Shown one piece after another: positions 19,993-30,959 of a stretch of DNA of 40,850 nucleotides (the first letter of the stretch is position 1; each line of letters starts with the position of its first letter). Made by a program: the position numbers and the translations under genes. The notes beneath the pieces are model-generated. The model had not been told where the DNA came from. It was given only the letters and a program-made list of their open reading frames with translations, and did not search any database. Source of the DNA: Candidatus Accumulibacter contiguus (lineage in GTDB: Bacteria > Pseudomonadota > Gammaproteobacteria > Burkholderiales > Rhodocyclaceae); contig NZ_SPMX01000035.1 of the NCBI RefSeq assembly GCF_012940005.1, positions 1 through 40,850 of the forward strand, in the 5' to 3' direction.

Positions 19993-20637
19993 ATGTCTGA
20001 CTGCAGCCAACACGACCCAGCACCCGTATCCGCAAGCGAGATCGGCATCCCGCGCCAGCAGGCCTTCGACCCGGCCGCTTTCGAGCGCGCGGTCGGCGAT
20101 CTGCTGACCGCCTGCGGGATTGCTCCGGACGCCACGCACATCGGGCGAACCCCACAGCGTGTCCGCGAACTCTGGCAGCGCCGCCTGCTCGGCGGTTACG
20201 ACCTCGACCCGGCGACCGCGCTCGGCGACGGCTTTGCCGATCTGCGCAGCGACCTGGTGGTGGTGCGCGGCATTGCCGTGCATGGCGTCTGCCCGCACCA
20301 TCTGGTGCCTTTTCGCGGCGTCGCGCATGTCGCCTACCTGCCCGGCGGTCGCCTGCACGGCTTTGGCCGCATCGCCCGCCTGGTCGACGCGATTGGTCAT
20401 CGCTTCACCTACCAGGAATGGATGACCCGCGACATCGCCGACGCGCTGATGCAGCACGGCAAGGCACGAGGTGCGGCCTGCGTGGTCGAAGCCGAGCAGT
20501 TGTGTCTGCTGCTCGGTGAAGACCGGCGCGGCGACGAGCGGGTGATCACCCAGTCGTTCAGCGGAGAATTCGAGCGCTCGACGCAGTTGCGCAACGAGTT
20601 CCTGCGCGCCATCGCCGGCGGCCGCCGCAATGACTGA
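19993..20637 (+). CDS. folE: GTP cyclohydrolase I (FolE), divergent
   Basis: Converts GTP to 7,8-dihydroneopterin triphosphate, the first step of tetrahydrofolate or pterin synthesis. The 214-residue protein keeps the zinc ligands: VCPHHLVPFRG (Cys and second His) and AEQLCLLL (second Cys). It also has HVAYLPGGRLHGFGRIARLVD and the ITQSFSGEF tail. HGVCPHHL replaces the more usual SMCEHHL, and the protein is rather remote from E. coli FolE, so it may be a second, specialised copy. The start follows AGGAAGC. Confidence 0.88.
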   Translation: MSDCSQHDPAPVSASEIGIPRQQAFDPAAFERAVGDLLTACGIAPDATHIGRTPQRVRELWQRRLLGGYDLDPATALGDGFADLRSDLVVVRGIAVHGVCPHHLVPFRGVAHVAYLPGGRLHGFGRIARLVDAIGHRFTYQEWMTRDIADALMQHGKARGAACVVEAEQLCLLLGEDRRGDERVITQSFSGEFERSTQLRNEFLRAIAGGRRND

Positions 20638-20720
20638 AGCGTCCGGACAGCCGGTCAGTGTCAACACCAGCGGCGGCGTCCATGCCGCCAGAACCACCTC
20701 TTTGAAAGATTACAAAGATC

Positions 20721-20770
20721 TTGTCAGAACTTTCTGGTTTGACTAGTCTGGTTTGACTAGACTAGTCAAA
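20721..20770 (+). promoter_or_regulatory. Promoter and duplicated operator of the toxin-antitoxin pair
   Basis: A 14-bp unit (TCTGGTTTGACTAG) is duplicated exactly in tandem at 20733-20746 and 20747-20760. The second copy runs into a perfect 19-bp palindrome TTTGACTAG-A-CTAGTCAAA (20752-20770). A promoter with TTGTCA (20721-20726), a 17-bp spacer and TAGTCT (20744-20749) lies across it. Such repeats are typical binding sites for a Phd-type antitoxin that represses its own operon. Confidence 0.65.
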
Positions 20771-20790
20771 TCAATTTCTGGAGCAAGCGC

Positions 20791-21030
20791 ATGCAAACCG
20801 TCAGCCTGTTCGACGCCAAAACCCATCTCTCGCGCCTGATCGATCAGATCGCCACGGGCGCAGAAAACGAGATCGTGATTTCCCGCAACGGCAAGCCGGT
20901 GGCGCGCCTCGTGCCGATCCAGGAGGATGTATCCCGTCGCATCGGACTGGCGCGGGGCGAGTTCGAGGTACCCGAGAACATCGACACACACAACGCCGAA
21001 GTGGCATCGTTGTTCCTCGGCGGACAGTAA
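20791..21030 (+). CDS. Phd/YefM-family antitoxin
   Basis: Antitoxin of a type II module; the N-terminal domain binds DNA and the C-terminal tail neutralises the toxin. The 79-residue protein starts MQTVSLFDAKTHLSRLIDQI, followed by GAENEIVISRNGKPVARLVP, the Phd/YefM fold signature. The extended acidic tail fits a toxin-binding element. TTTCTGGAGC before the ATG contains a ribosome site. The toxin gene begins 2 bp after its stop. Confidence 0.92.
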   Translation: MQTVSLFDAKTHLSRLIDQIATGAENEIVISRNGKPVARLVPIQEDVSRRIGLARGEFEVPENIDTHNAEVASLFLGGQ

Positions 21031-21032
21031 TC

Positions 21033-21419
21033 GTGCGACTCTTGCTCGATACGCAGATTGTCCTGTGGGCGCTGACCGGGTCCGCCCGGCTGGGTGCCAT
21101 GGCGCACGACCTGATCGCCGACCCGGGGAACGAAATCTATGTCAGTGCCGCTTCGATCTGGGAAATTGCCATCAAGCACGCACTTGGGCGCGGCCAAATG
21201 CCGGTGAGCGGAGCTCGTGCTGCCGAGCTGTGCGCCGCAGCCGGCTACCGGGAACTGCCAGTAGCCTGGCGGCACGCCGTCGTGGTCGAAACCCTGCCGC
21301 CGCGGCATGCCGATCCGTTCGACCGGATTCTCGTTGCACAGGCTACTGCCGAGCCCATGCGGCTGCTGTCGCGCGACGCCACCGTGGCGAGCTACGGCGC
21401 AATCGTGATGGCGGTTTGA
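21033..21419 (+). CDS. PIN-domain toxin (VapC-like)
   Basis: PIN-domain ribonuclease of a toxin-antitoxin pair; family members cut tRNA or rRNA. The 128-residue protein starts with GTG at 21033 (MRLLLDTQIVLWALTG). The acidic PIN residues are visible: D6, E44 (SIWEIAIKHA), D94 or D97 (HADPFDRILVAQA) and D115 (LLSRDATVASY). Pairing with a Phd-type rather than an AbrB-type antitoxin is common for this PIN subgroup. The target RNA cannot be read from sequence. Confidence 0.92.
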   Translation: MRLLLDTQIVLWALTGSARLGAMAHDLIADPGNEIYVSAASIWEIAIKHALGRGQMPVSGARAAELCAAAGYRELPVAWRHAVVVETLPPRHADPFDRILVAQATAEPMRLLSRDATVASYGAIVMAV

Positions 21420-21475
21420 TTCGGGTACGCGGGAGCGCGGCTCAAGCCACCGTCCCGCTGACGGCAATGCCAAAA

Positions 21476-21967
21476 CTAGCGGTCGCCAAGTCGTTCCGCG
21501 TTGCTCTTGACCTGACGTAGAATCGGCCGCAATCCTTCCTCGACGACCGCGCCAGCGCGGCCCCAGAGCTGATACCAATTCACCGCGAGACCGGTCAGGG
21601 CGCTGCAAAACGCTGCCTGGCGGGCGCTGAACTCCGCGGGGCTGCGACTGCTGGCGAGCGCCAGGGCACTGCCGGCGACTGCCGAGCTTGCCGCAGTGCT
21701 CTCGCTCACGAACTGCTGCACCTGGCTCGGGATCGCCGAGAGCATGGCGACCGCGGCCTCGATCGGCACCGTCAGCTTCTCCCTGGTCATCAGACCCATT
21801 TCGTTCCAGTCATGCGGGTCACGCCGCATGGCGCCGCGCAGCAGACCGTTGCTGCGTTCGCTGATCACCTCCAGCGAACCGACGATCAATTCGCTGCTCT
21901 GCCGCCCCAGCCGGGTCCATTGCAGGACTGGCGAAAGCAGTTGGTCACGGAGTTCCTCTTGAGTCAT
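21476..21967 (-). CDS. Phasin-like protein (probable polyhydroxyalkanoate granule association)
   Basis: I start it at the ATG at 21967 (MTQEELRDQLLSPVLQWTRLGRQSSELI), 163 aa; the open frame upstream is not convincing. The protein is helical, has no signal peptide, and shows ASSRSPAEFSARQAAFCSALTGLAVNWYQLWGRAG, which resembles the 'aRspqEllalq...' core of phasin family proteins. Phasins coat PHA granules and regulate their size. The match is by pattern only. The next gene on the strand is a separate unknown. Confidence 0.45.
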   Translation of the reverse strand: MTQEELRDQLLSPVLQWTRLGRQSSELIVGSLEVISERSNGLLRGAMRRDPHDWNEMGLMTREKLTVPIEAAVAMLSAIPSQVQQFVSESTAASSAVAGSALALASSRSPAEFSARQAAFCSALTGLAVNWYQLWGRAGAVVEEGLRPILRQVKSNAERLGDR

Positions 21968-22102
21968 TCTGACGCTCCTCGGCGTATGGCGGACGTGAAA
22001 ACACACGTCCAATGTCCTGGTTTGTAATGCACCCTGCTGTGGACGGCGCCAGCAAGCCGCGGCGCGGCGCACATGCCTTCGCCGCAAGCTGCCGGGCAAG
22101 CC

Positions 22103-23131
22103 TCAGAGATAACGCGCGGCATCGTCAAAATTGATCTTTGCCGGGGACGGCACCTCGCTGCGTGCGACGCGTGCGAGCACGAAAGCCCGCCGCACCTTCT
22201 GGGCACCCGTCAGCTCCGCGATGGCGAAATCGATCTCGGCGGCCATTTCATTGCTTGTTTTCTCGGTCACGACGTTCATCGTGGTCAGCCGCAACTGCTT
22301 CTGCTCGACGCGCAGATAGCGGCCAGGGTTTTCCAGTACCGCCTGCAGACATTCGAGTTCTGCTTCCAACGCCGTTTCGCCGCCACCTATGGCTTGCAGT
22401 TGCCGTTCGTTGTCCAGTAATTCTGCCTCCAGCCTGGCTTGCTCACCACGTGCTGCCGGCTGTGAGCCAAACATTGAACCGAGGCCCGGTCCCTGTTGCT
22501 GCAGCAGGCGCAGGCGTGCCCGGATCAGCGCACGGTTGCCCTCCAGTTCCTGTCTTTCGACGCGTTCCTCGCCGATCTCCGACAGGGCCTGTGCCAGCAG
22601 GTACTCGAAAACCTGTACCCCCACGACACGCCGCAAGCGGGATTCGTCGCGACCACAGAGATGTGCGCGATGGTCCGAGAAGCTGACGCTGGTTTGCACC
22701 ACATCACGCTGCACCATCTCCCCTTGCAGCGCCATCCCGAAGGTTCGCTGCTCGTTGAACGCCATGCCGAGGACCAGGCAAGCCTCATCGAGTTCGGGGA
22801 ATTTGTTGAACAGGGTGCGCAGATTGTCGGATCGCCCGAGCACCACCGGGATATCCGTCGGCGCGACAAAGAAGGCCCGCAAGGCCGGATCGGCCGACCA
22901 GATCGTCGCCGACAGGGTGTGCACGCTGGGCAGCGCCTGTACCAGGGTGCGGAGGAATTCGATGGCCGTCTCGACTGCCGGAGTCAGGCGGCGGTGGCAG
23001 GAAGGCAGCACCGCCAGACGCGGGTTGGTCAAGGTGATCGCCTTGTCGACCGCCGCTCGCACCATTTCCTCGGAGACACCATCCGGGTCGAATTGCGCCG
23101 GCCGGTTCTTGAACCAATCGAGAATGCCCAT
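22103..23131 (-). CDS. Unknown 342-residue protein with central coiled coil
   Basis: I do not recognise a family. The ATG at 23131 follows GGGAGGTG (MGILDWFKNRPAQFDPDGVSEEMVRAAVD). The frame is open to 23527, but those codons lie over the end of purA and are a shadow. The first half is mixed alpha/beta (TNPRLAVLPSCHRRLTPAVETAIEFLRTLVQALP). A helical region rich in Gln, Glu and Leu follows (ELEGNRALIRARLRLLQQQG; LEAELLDNERQLQAIGGGETALEAELECLQAVLE) and suggests a coiled coil. The C-terminus (AAEIDFAIAELTGAQKVRRAFVLARVARSEVP) is short and globular. There is no signal peptide. Confidence 0.8.
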   Translation of the reverse strand: MGILDWFKNRPAQFDPDGVSEEMVRAAVDKAITLTNPRLAVLPSCHRRLTPAVETAIEFLRTLVQALPSVHTLSATIWSADPALRAFFVAPTDIPVVLGRSDNLRTLFNKFPELDEACLVLGMAFNEQRTFGMALQGEMVQRDVVQTSVSFSDHRAHLCGRDESRLRRVVGVQVFEYLLAQALSEIGEERVERQELEGNRALIRARLRLLQQQGPGLGSMFGSQPAARGEQARLEAELLDNERQLQAIGGGETALEAELECLQAVLENPGRYLRVEQKQLRLTTMNVVTEKTSNEMAAEIDFAIAELTGAQKVRRAFVLARVARSEVPSPAKINFDDAARYL

Positions 23132-23258
23132 GTTCACCTCCCGCAAAGTTCTGGCTGCACCCTCTCCGCACCGACGGGAATCAGATGCTTGCCGATTCGG
23201 CTCCCGGCTTTCACGAAGATGCAGCCGGATTCCCTCGTTTGCTATCGACTGACTGCTG

Positions 23259-25742
<2,484 letters not shown>

Positions 25743-25746
<4 letters not shown>

Positions 25747-25928
25747 CGGAAAATCATCAGCAGTACCAGCCCGACCAGCATCGAGGTCAGGCCGATGAAA
25801 CGGATCTGCCCGTCGGAAAAGCGAATCAGACGCCGGAAGGTTTCACGCCAGGCGTTCGGCGCCACGAACGGCAGCAGCCCCTCAAGCACCAGCATCAGGG
25901 CAAAGGCAAGCAGCAGATGATCGATCAT
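25743..25928 (-). CDS. DUF2065 family small membrane protein
   Basis: This 61-residue inner-membrane protein ([35 protein letters not shown]...) has two hydrophobic segments flanking a short loop (RFSDGQIRF). The family occurs between hflC and hisZ or purA in many Betaproteobacteria. Its function is unknown; it may belong to the HflKC complex (inference from location). It overlaps hflC and hisZ by 4 bp each. Confidence 0.92.
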
Positions 25929-26815
25929 TTGCCGGCTTTGTCGCCACTCCGGCTGATGCTCTTCATGTATTTGAAGAAATCGGAGTTGGGCTCGACGACA
26001 ATCAGGTCGTTCTTGCCCTTGAAGCTGTTGCGATAGGCTTCGAGGCTGCGATAGAAAGCGTAGAACTCCGGGCTGCCTTCAAAGGCTTGCGCATAAATCG
26101 CCGAGGCCCTGGCATCGCCTTCCCCCTTCATCTTCTGTGCGTCGCGATAGGCTTCGGCAACGATCACCTCGCGTTGCTTGTCGGCGTCGGCGCGAATCTT
26201 CTCGGCCTCGGCGGAACCCTGCGAACGTAATTCGTTGGCCACCCGTTTACGCTCTGCGTCCATGCGGCGATACACGGATTCGCTGACGTCACTGGGCAAT
26301 TCGACACGCTTGACACGCACGTCGACGATCTGCACGCCAATCTTGCGGGCATCGAGGTCGGCCTTCTCGCGCATCTGGGCCATGATCTTGTCGCGCTCCC
26401 CCGAAACCACATCATGCACGGTGCGTTTGCCGAATTCCTCGCGCAGTCCGGCATTGACGGTCTGCGTCAGCCGCGTTTTGGCTCGCGATTCGTCACCGGC
26501 AACCGAGATGTAGTAGAGCTTGGGATCGATGATTCGCCACTTGGTGAAGGAATCCACGAGAACATTCTTTTTTTCCGAGGTGATGAAACGCTCGGGTTCG
26601 GTGCTATCCAGGGTGAGAATGCGCTTGTCGAAATAGCGCACGTTCTGGATCAGCGGCCATTTGAAGTACAGGCCCGGTTCCTCGATGACATTGCGAACTT
26701 CGCCGAGCTGAAAGATGATCGCGTATTGACGCTGATCAACCGTAAAAATGGTCGCCCCGAGCACCACCAGCACGGCCACGAAAACGGCCGCAACGATATT
26801 AATGCTTGCTTTCAT
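25925..26815 (-). CDS. hflC: HflC, SPFH-domain regulator of FtsH protease
   Basis: Forms with HflK the large periplasmic-facing cage that surrounds FtsH. The 296-residue protein has an N-terminal membrane anchor (MKASINIVAAVFVAVLVVLGATIFTVDQRQYAIIFQLGEVR) and the SPFH fold (DPKLYYISVAGDESRAKTRLTQTVNAGLREEFGKRTVHDVVSGERDKI). A charged coiled coil follows (RMDAERKRVANELRSQGSAEAEKIRADADKQREVIVAEAYRDAQ). It follows hflK with a 1-bp overlap of the coding spans (the hflK stop shares position 26815). Confidence 0.97.
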   Translation of the reverse strand: MKASINIVAAVFVAVLVVLGATIFTVDQRQYAIIFQLGEVRNVIEEPGLYFKWPLIQNVRYFDKRILTLDSTEPERFITSEKKNVLVDSFTKWRIIDPKLYYISVAGDESRAKTRLTQTVNAGLREEFGKRTVHDVVSGERDKIMAQMREKADLDARKIGVQIVDVRVKRVELPSDVSESVYRRMDAERKRVANELRSQGSAEAEKIRADADKQREVIVAEAYRDAQKMKGEGDARASAIYAQAFEGSPEFYAFYRSLEAYRNSFKGKNDLIVVEPNSDFFKYMKSISRSGDKAGK

Positions 26816-28084
26816 CAGCGAGACTCCCGATCACGCTGCCGTAGCGTCTCACGCGAACGTGCTTCATTTTTCTCGACCACCTGTGGCGGCACCTCGTTGG
26901 AAACCACCGGCGCCGGCCTCACCGCTGCCGGCAGCTCCTGGTTGCCAGCGGCAGGCGCGGCCGCTGCAGCGGCTCCGGACGCCTGCAGCAGCTTGTCGAG
27001 CGGCAGGTACAGCAGGTTCCCCTGCCCCTTGGCATCGACCAGCACCTTGCTGGTGCTGGAATAGACCTGCTGCATGGTATCGAGATACATGCGACTGCGC
27101 GTCACTTCCGGCGCCTTGGCGTATTCCGTGTAGATCTGCCGGAAGCGGCTTGCATCTCCCTCGGAAGTGGCGATGACGCGTTTCTTGTAACCCTCTGCCT
27201 CCTCGAGCAGGCGCGCGGAGGTGCCGCGAGCTTTCGGGATGACGTCATTGGCGTAGGCCTGACCCTCGTTCTTCTGACGTTCGCGATCCTGTGATGCCTT
27301 GACCGCATCGTCGAACGCCGCCTGCACCTGCTCCGGCGGCTGTGCATTCTGCATCGTGACCTTGGAAATCAGAATGCCGGTCTTGTAACGATCGAGGATT
27401 TCCTGCATCAGTTTTGCGGCATTGACTGCGACCTGCTCGCGCCCCTCGTAGAGGACGAAATCCATCTTGTTCTTGCCGACGATTTCGCGAATCGCTGTTT
27501 CTGCGACCTGCATCACCGCATCGTCCGGATGGCGGTTGTTGAAGACATACTCGACGGGGTCATTGAGGAACCATTGCACGGCGAACTGGATGTTGATGAT
27601 GTTCTCGTCGTCAGTCAGCATCAGTGCTTCCTTGAGTACCTTGTTTTTTTTCGCTGCCGCGATAGCCGATCTCGACGGTGCGCACGCCGGAGATGTTGAC
27701 CAGTTCATGCGCCTGGATCGGATACGGTAGTCGCCAGCGCAAACCCGGATCGGTGCTCTCCTTGTAGCGGCCGAACTCGAGCACGACGCCCCTTTGCGAT
27801 GCGTCGACAATATAGAAACCGCTGGCCAGCCAGACCACCACGACCAGCGCCAGGAGCAAGCCAATGCCGCCGCCAAGGAACCTGCTGTTGAACTGGATCG
27901 GGGGACGATCGCCACCGCGATCACCGCCCTGGTTGCTGCCAGAACGCTTCCTGTCGAAAATTGCGGACAGCTTGCGATTGAGGTCGCGCCATAACTGTTC
28001 AAGGTCGGGCGGCCCCTGATTGGGCCGCTTGCCACCGCCGCCATCGTTGCCGCGATTGCCCCACTGTGGGTCATTGAGCGACAT
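26815..28084 (-). CDS. hflK: HflK, SPFH-domain partner of HflC; +1 break in a T run
   Basis: HflK anchors the HflKC complex to FtsH. The ATG at 28084 (MSLNDPQWGNRGNDGGGGKRPNQGPPDLEQLWRDLNRKL) is preceded by TTGGAG and opens the Gly-rich N-terminus, followed by a membrane helix (FLGGGIGLLLALVVVVWLASGFYIVDASQRGVVLEFGR). The frame then breaks at eight T (27644-27651). Removing one yields ...YRGSEKNKVLKEALMLTDDENIINIQFAVQW... and a 422-residue protein ending ...SRETLRQRDRESR at 26815. Both halves match HflK over their length. The C-terminal Ala/Pro-rich tail is longer than in E. coli. Confidence 0.94.
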
Positions 28085-28104
28085 AAAAACTCCAAGGCTA
28101 TAAA

Positions 28105-29313
28105 TCATGGGGAACCATCTGAATCGAGAATCCTATCGACATTCTGCACAGTGGCAGCACCTGCTGCCCGCTCGCGGCTGTCCCGCAACTCCTGCAAATC
28201 CCGTAGGTCCTGCAAGTCCCGCGTCTTCGCCAGAGCCAGTTCGGAAAGCGCCTCGCGCAGCAGGGGTAAACCATCGCCGGAGACAGCACTAAGGCGAACG
28301 CGCGAGATTCTACCATACTCGTCACGCTCGACCGCCGGTGGCAGCCCGGTAAGATCTAGCTTGTTCTGCACCGTCAGTTGCGGCACATCGGCAGCGCCGA
28401 TCTCGGCCAGCACCTTGTTGACGTCAGCGATCTGGTCGTCGCGCGCCGGACTTGCCGAATCAACCACGTGCAACAGCAGATCCGCCTCGGCCGTGGCTTC
28501 GAGCGTGGCATGGAAAGCGGCTACCAGCGAGTGCGGCAGGTCGCGGATGAAGCCAACGGTATCGGAAAGCACGATATGGCCGGCCTCGCCCAGCCACAAT
28601 TTGCGTGTGGTCGTATCCAGAGTAGCGAACAACTGGTCAGCGGCAAAAACGCCGGCATGCGTCAGCGCATTGAACAGCGTCGATTTGCCGGCATTGGTGT
28701 AACCCACCAGCGAAACGTTCAGCAACTCTCCCCGGCCGCGCGCCTTGCGCTGCACGCCACGCTGGCGTTCGAGCCTGGCCAGGCGTTCCTTGAGCAGCTT
28801 GACGCGGATACCGAGCAGGCGACGGTCGGTTTCGAGCTGCGTTTCTCCTGGGCCGCGCAGGCCGATACCGCCTTTCTGCCGTTCCAGGTGGGTCCAGCCG
28901 CGCACCAGTCGTGTCGACAGGTGTTCGAGCTGAGCCAGTTCGACCTGCAGCTTGCCCTCCGAACTTTGCGCCCGCTGCGCGAAGATGTCGAGGATCAGAC
29001 TGGTCCGGTCGATGACGCGGCACTGCAGCCTGCGTTCCAGGTTGCGCTCCTGGCCGGCGCTGAGTTCATGATTGAAGATCACCAGATCGGCTTGGTGCAC
29101 GTTGATCTCGGCAGCCACTTCCTCGACCTTGCCCTTGCCGGCATAGGTCGCTGCATCCGGGCTGTGGCGACTCCCCTGCACGATGGCACAGACCGCAGCA
29201 CCCGCCGACCGGGTCAGCAATCGGACTTCGGCAAGCTGTTCGGCAAGGTCTTCACGACCGAAGTCGAGCTGGACGATGACCGCCCGTTCTTTGGCGGCCG
29301 CGCGTTCAACCAT
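28105..29313 (-). CDS. hflX: GTPase HflX (ribosome-associated)
   Basis: Ribosome-splitting GTPase active under heat stress. The 402-residue protein has an N-terminal HflX domain (IVQLDFGREDLAEQLAEVRLLTRSAGA ... GKGKVEEV). The G motifs are GYTNAGKSTLFNALT (G1), DTVGFIRDLPHSLVAAFHAT (G3) and QNKLDL (G4). It lies between hfq and hflK, the conserved order. The C-terminal end overlaps nothing; 20 bp separate it from hflK. Confidence 0.97.
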   Translation of the reverse strand: MVERAAAKERAVIVQLDFGREDLAEQLAEVRLLTRSAGAAVCAIVQGSRHSPDAATYAGKGKVEEVAAEINVHQADLVIFNHELSAGQERNLERRLQCRVIDRTSLILDIFAQRAQSSEGKLQVELAQLEHLSTRLVRGWTHLERQKGGIGLRGPGETQLETDRRLLGIRVKLLKERLARLERQRGVQRKARGRGELLNVSLVGYTNAGKSTLFNALTHAGVFAADQLFATLDTTTRKLWLGEAGHIVLSDTVGFIRDLPHSLVAAFHATLEATAEADLLLHVVDSASPARDDQIADVNKVLAEIGAADVPQLTVQNKLDLTGLPPAVERDEYGRISRVRLSAVSGDGLPLLREALSELALAKTRDLQDLRDLQELRDSRERAAGAATVQNVDRILDSDGSP

Positions 29314-29429
29314 GCCGATGATCTAGGAAAGGCTGCCGCAAGCTGCAGCCGTCAGTGAAGGGCAAAAGAAGGGGCTTGACGCAGCTATCCACAGCAGCGG
29401 CGAGCCGGTCAAGGATGTTGCAGAGTGCA

Positions 29430-29669
29430 TCATGCCTCGCTGTCGCTGTCCTGCTGGATGGTGATCGGGCGCGACGGAACGACCGTCGAGATCGCATGCT
29501 TGTAGACCATCTGAGTCACCGAGTTCTTGAGCAGGACGACATACTGGTCGAACGAATCGACCTGACCCTGCAGCTTGATGCCGTTCACCAGGTAGATCGA
29601 AACCGGCACCCGCTCACGCCGCAGGGTGTTGAGAAACGGGTCTTGTAAGAGTTGCCCTTTGTTGGTCAT
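29430..29669 (-). CDS. hfq: RNA chaperone Hfq
   Basis: Sm-like hexameric RNA chaperone for small RNAs. The 79-residue protein [40 protein letters not shown]... has the Sm1 motif and the Sm2 motif with the YKHAIST element. A short C-terminal tail rich in Asp and Glu (QQDSDSEA) replaces the long Gly-rich tail of other lineages. It is the first gene of the hfq-hflX-hflK-hflC block. A 116-bp gap to hflX includes an inverted repeat (GGCTGC/GCAGCC) near 29331-29350. Confidence 0.98.
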   Translation of the reverse strand: MTNKGQLLQDPFLNTLRRERVPVSIYLVNGIKLQGQVDSFDQYVVLLKNSVTQMVYKHAISTVVPSRPITIQQDSDSEA

Positions 29670-29809
29670 CCTTCAAACTCCATCTTTAATTATGTTCTGG
29701 AGGCCCGAGGATAATTGATTTCTCTGTCGTTTGCCATATCCAGACCGAAGATGCTGCGCCAATCAGCCGCAAGAAGCATAATGTTCGCAGTCACAAAGAG
29801 GAGAGATCA

Positions 29810-30026
29810 ATGGATTCTGGATCGCTGGCCAGTCTCGATTGGGGTGCCGTCGCGCTGGTCGCTGTCATCGCTGCAACGCTGGGCTGGGGGATGGTCTTTT
29901 TTTTTACGGCAAAACCGAAAGGATCTCGACGACCTGCAGGAAGTACTCGATTCGCAGGGCGATGAGGAAGAGGACGAGAAGATTGCCAGTAAGCGAGGAA
30001 GCAATCACCACGCTACGGGTAGCTGA
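29810..30026 (+). CDS. Small single-pass membrane protein with acidic tail; +1 break in a T run
   Basis: The ATG at 29810 follows AGGAGAG. MDSGSLASLDWGAVALVAVIAATLGWGMVFF is one hydrophobic helix, and nine T at 29897-29905 then break the frame. Removing one T continues RQNRKDLDDLQEVLDSQGDEEEDEKIASKRGSNHH... to the TGA at 30026, 71 residues in all. Without repair the peptide has a basic, aimless tail and ends after about 50 codons. The helix followed by an acidic cytosolic tail suggests a small regulatory or assembly membrane protein. I do not recognise it; CcoS-type oxidase maturation proteins are a weak alternative given the cytochrome genes downstream. Confidence 0.5.
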
Positions 30027-30247
30027 TCCGTGCGCAAGGAACGGCTGCCAGCTAGTATGCTGCCCAAGGGGGGCTGGCGGCCAACTCAATCATCCCGAAA
30101 TCCTGGCGTACCATTTCGTCCGAATTCCCGCATTCCGACTGCCCATCCCTTCACTCGCGAAGCACGTAAATGCTGTCGTCGGCGCGGCCGCACACGGCAA
30201 GGCTCGGAAATCGAAGCTTCGCTGCCGCGGCATCGGCTCTCGCGGTT
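30027..30247. other. Gap without a convincing gene
   Basis: No frame here has good codon use or a start with a ribosome site. A minus-strand frame ends LRFPSLAVCGRADDSIYVLRE at 30151, but its upstream part lies over the next gene and is low in information. It may hold the 3' end of a lost gene. Confidence 0.3.
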
Positions 30248-30712
30248 TCAGTGGCCGGTGACGAAGCGGAAGGGGACGGCGACGACGGCCTTGCCGGTGT
30301 CGACGAGCACGGTGGCATCCCATTCCATGCTGCCGGTGATGCACACCGGCAGGCTGGCCGACGCGGTGAAGCGCTCACTGCCGCCCTGCCTTTCGAGGCG
30401 CGGTCGGTTGTAGCCCATATTCATGGTACTGCCGGTAAAATCGACTTCGACCTTGCGCACCTCGGTACCCTGGAAGCTGGCCTGCAACTGCAATGTCTGG
30501 AGTACCGGGATCGGTCGTGGTTCAATCGAGAACTCGAGCTGACCGCCGTCTGGCAGCGCTGCGACGCAGGCCTGCCGGTCGAGATTGCAGCCGGACAGCG
30601 GTAACGCGATGTCGGCTTTCGGATTGAGCAGTGGTGCCAGCTGGTACCCGAGGCCGCCGAGGATGGTGATTGCGAGCAGGATGGCGGCATCGAGAAACAG
30701 GTTCTTGGTCAT
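30248..30712 (-). CDS. Membrane-anchored periplasmic protein, FixH/YtkA-like (tentative)
   Basis: The protein starts at the ATG at 30712 or 30724; neither has a good ribosome site (154 or 158 aa). One N-terminal membrane helix (MTKNLFLDAAILLAITILGGLGYQL) is followed by a periplasmic beta-rich domain. It contains SGCNLDRQACVAALPDGGQLEFSIEPRPIPVLQTLQLQASFQG, VEVDFTGSTMNMGYNRPRLE and SLPVCITGSMEWDATVLVD. The Cys and Met residues (CNLDRQAC, MNMGYN, VCITGSM) recall copper-handling FixH/YtkA-type domains. Function not assigned. It is divergent from the cytochrome-nir operon. Confidence 0.5.
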   Translation of the reverse strand: MTKNLFLDAAILLAITILGGLGYQLAPLLNPKADIALPLSGCNLDRQACVAALPDGGQLEFSIEPRPIPVLQTLQLQASFQGTEVRKVEVDFTGSTMNMGYNRPRLERQGGSERFTASASLPVCITGSMEWDATVLVDTGKAVVAVPFRFVTGH

Positions 30713-30844
30713 CGGGAAGGGCATCGGTTGGTGTTTGCGGCGGCGGCACATTATCGTCTGCGCGCGCTTCCCTGGCGAACAAGGCAGCCGCCAGGCGGCG
30801 GACGAGCGATTCAGGGTAGAGGCCGGCGGCCGCTGCCAGAATAT

Positions 30845-30858
30845 TTTACTCAGATCAA
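30845..30858 (+). promoter_or_regulatory. Candidate FNR/Dnr-type site upstream of the cytochrome-nir operon
   Basis: TTTAC-TCAG-ATCAA resembles the FNR/Dnr consensus TTGAT-N4-ATCAA, with a perfect right half and a degenerate left half. It lies 101 bp upstream of the cytochrome start. Control by oxygen or NO would suit a nir operon, but one short match is weak evidence. Confidence 0.3.
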
Positions 30859-30959
30859 ATTATCCGGCAGTGCCAGCATTCACCATCTGTGGCATATTGC
30901 CGCGGTGAACTGTTGACCGGCGGCGGTCGATACCGTTCTCAAACAGCAGGGAGTGGACA

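Noticed and set aside
27644-27651. Programmed -1 ribosomal frameshift in hflK on the A-rich codons
   Set aside because: The downstream frame needs one base to be skipped, not re-read; a -1 shift does not restore HflK.
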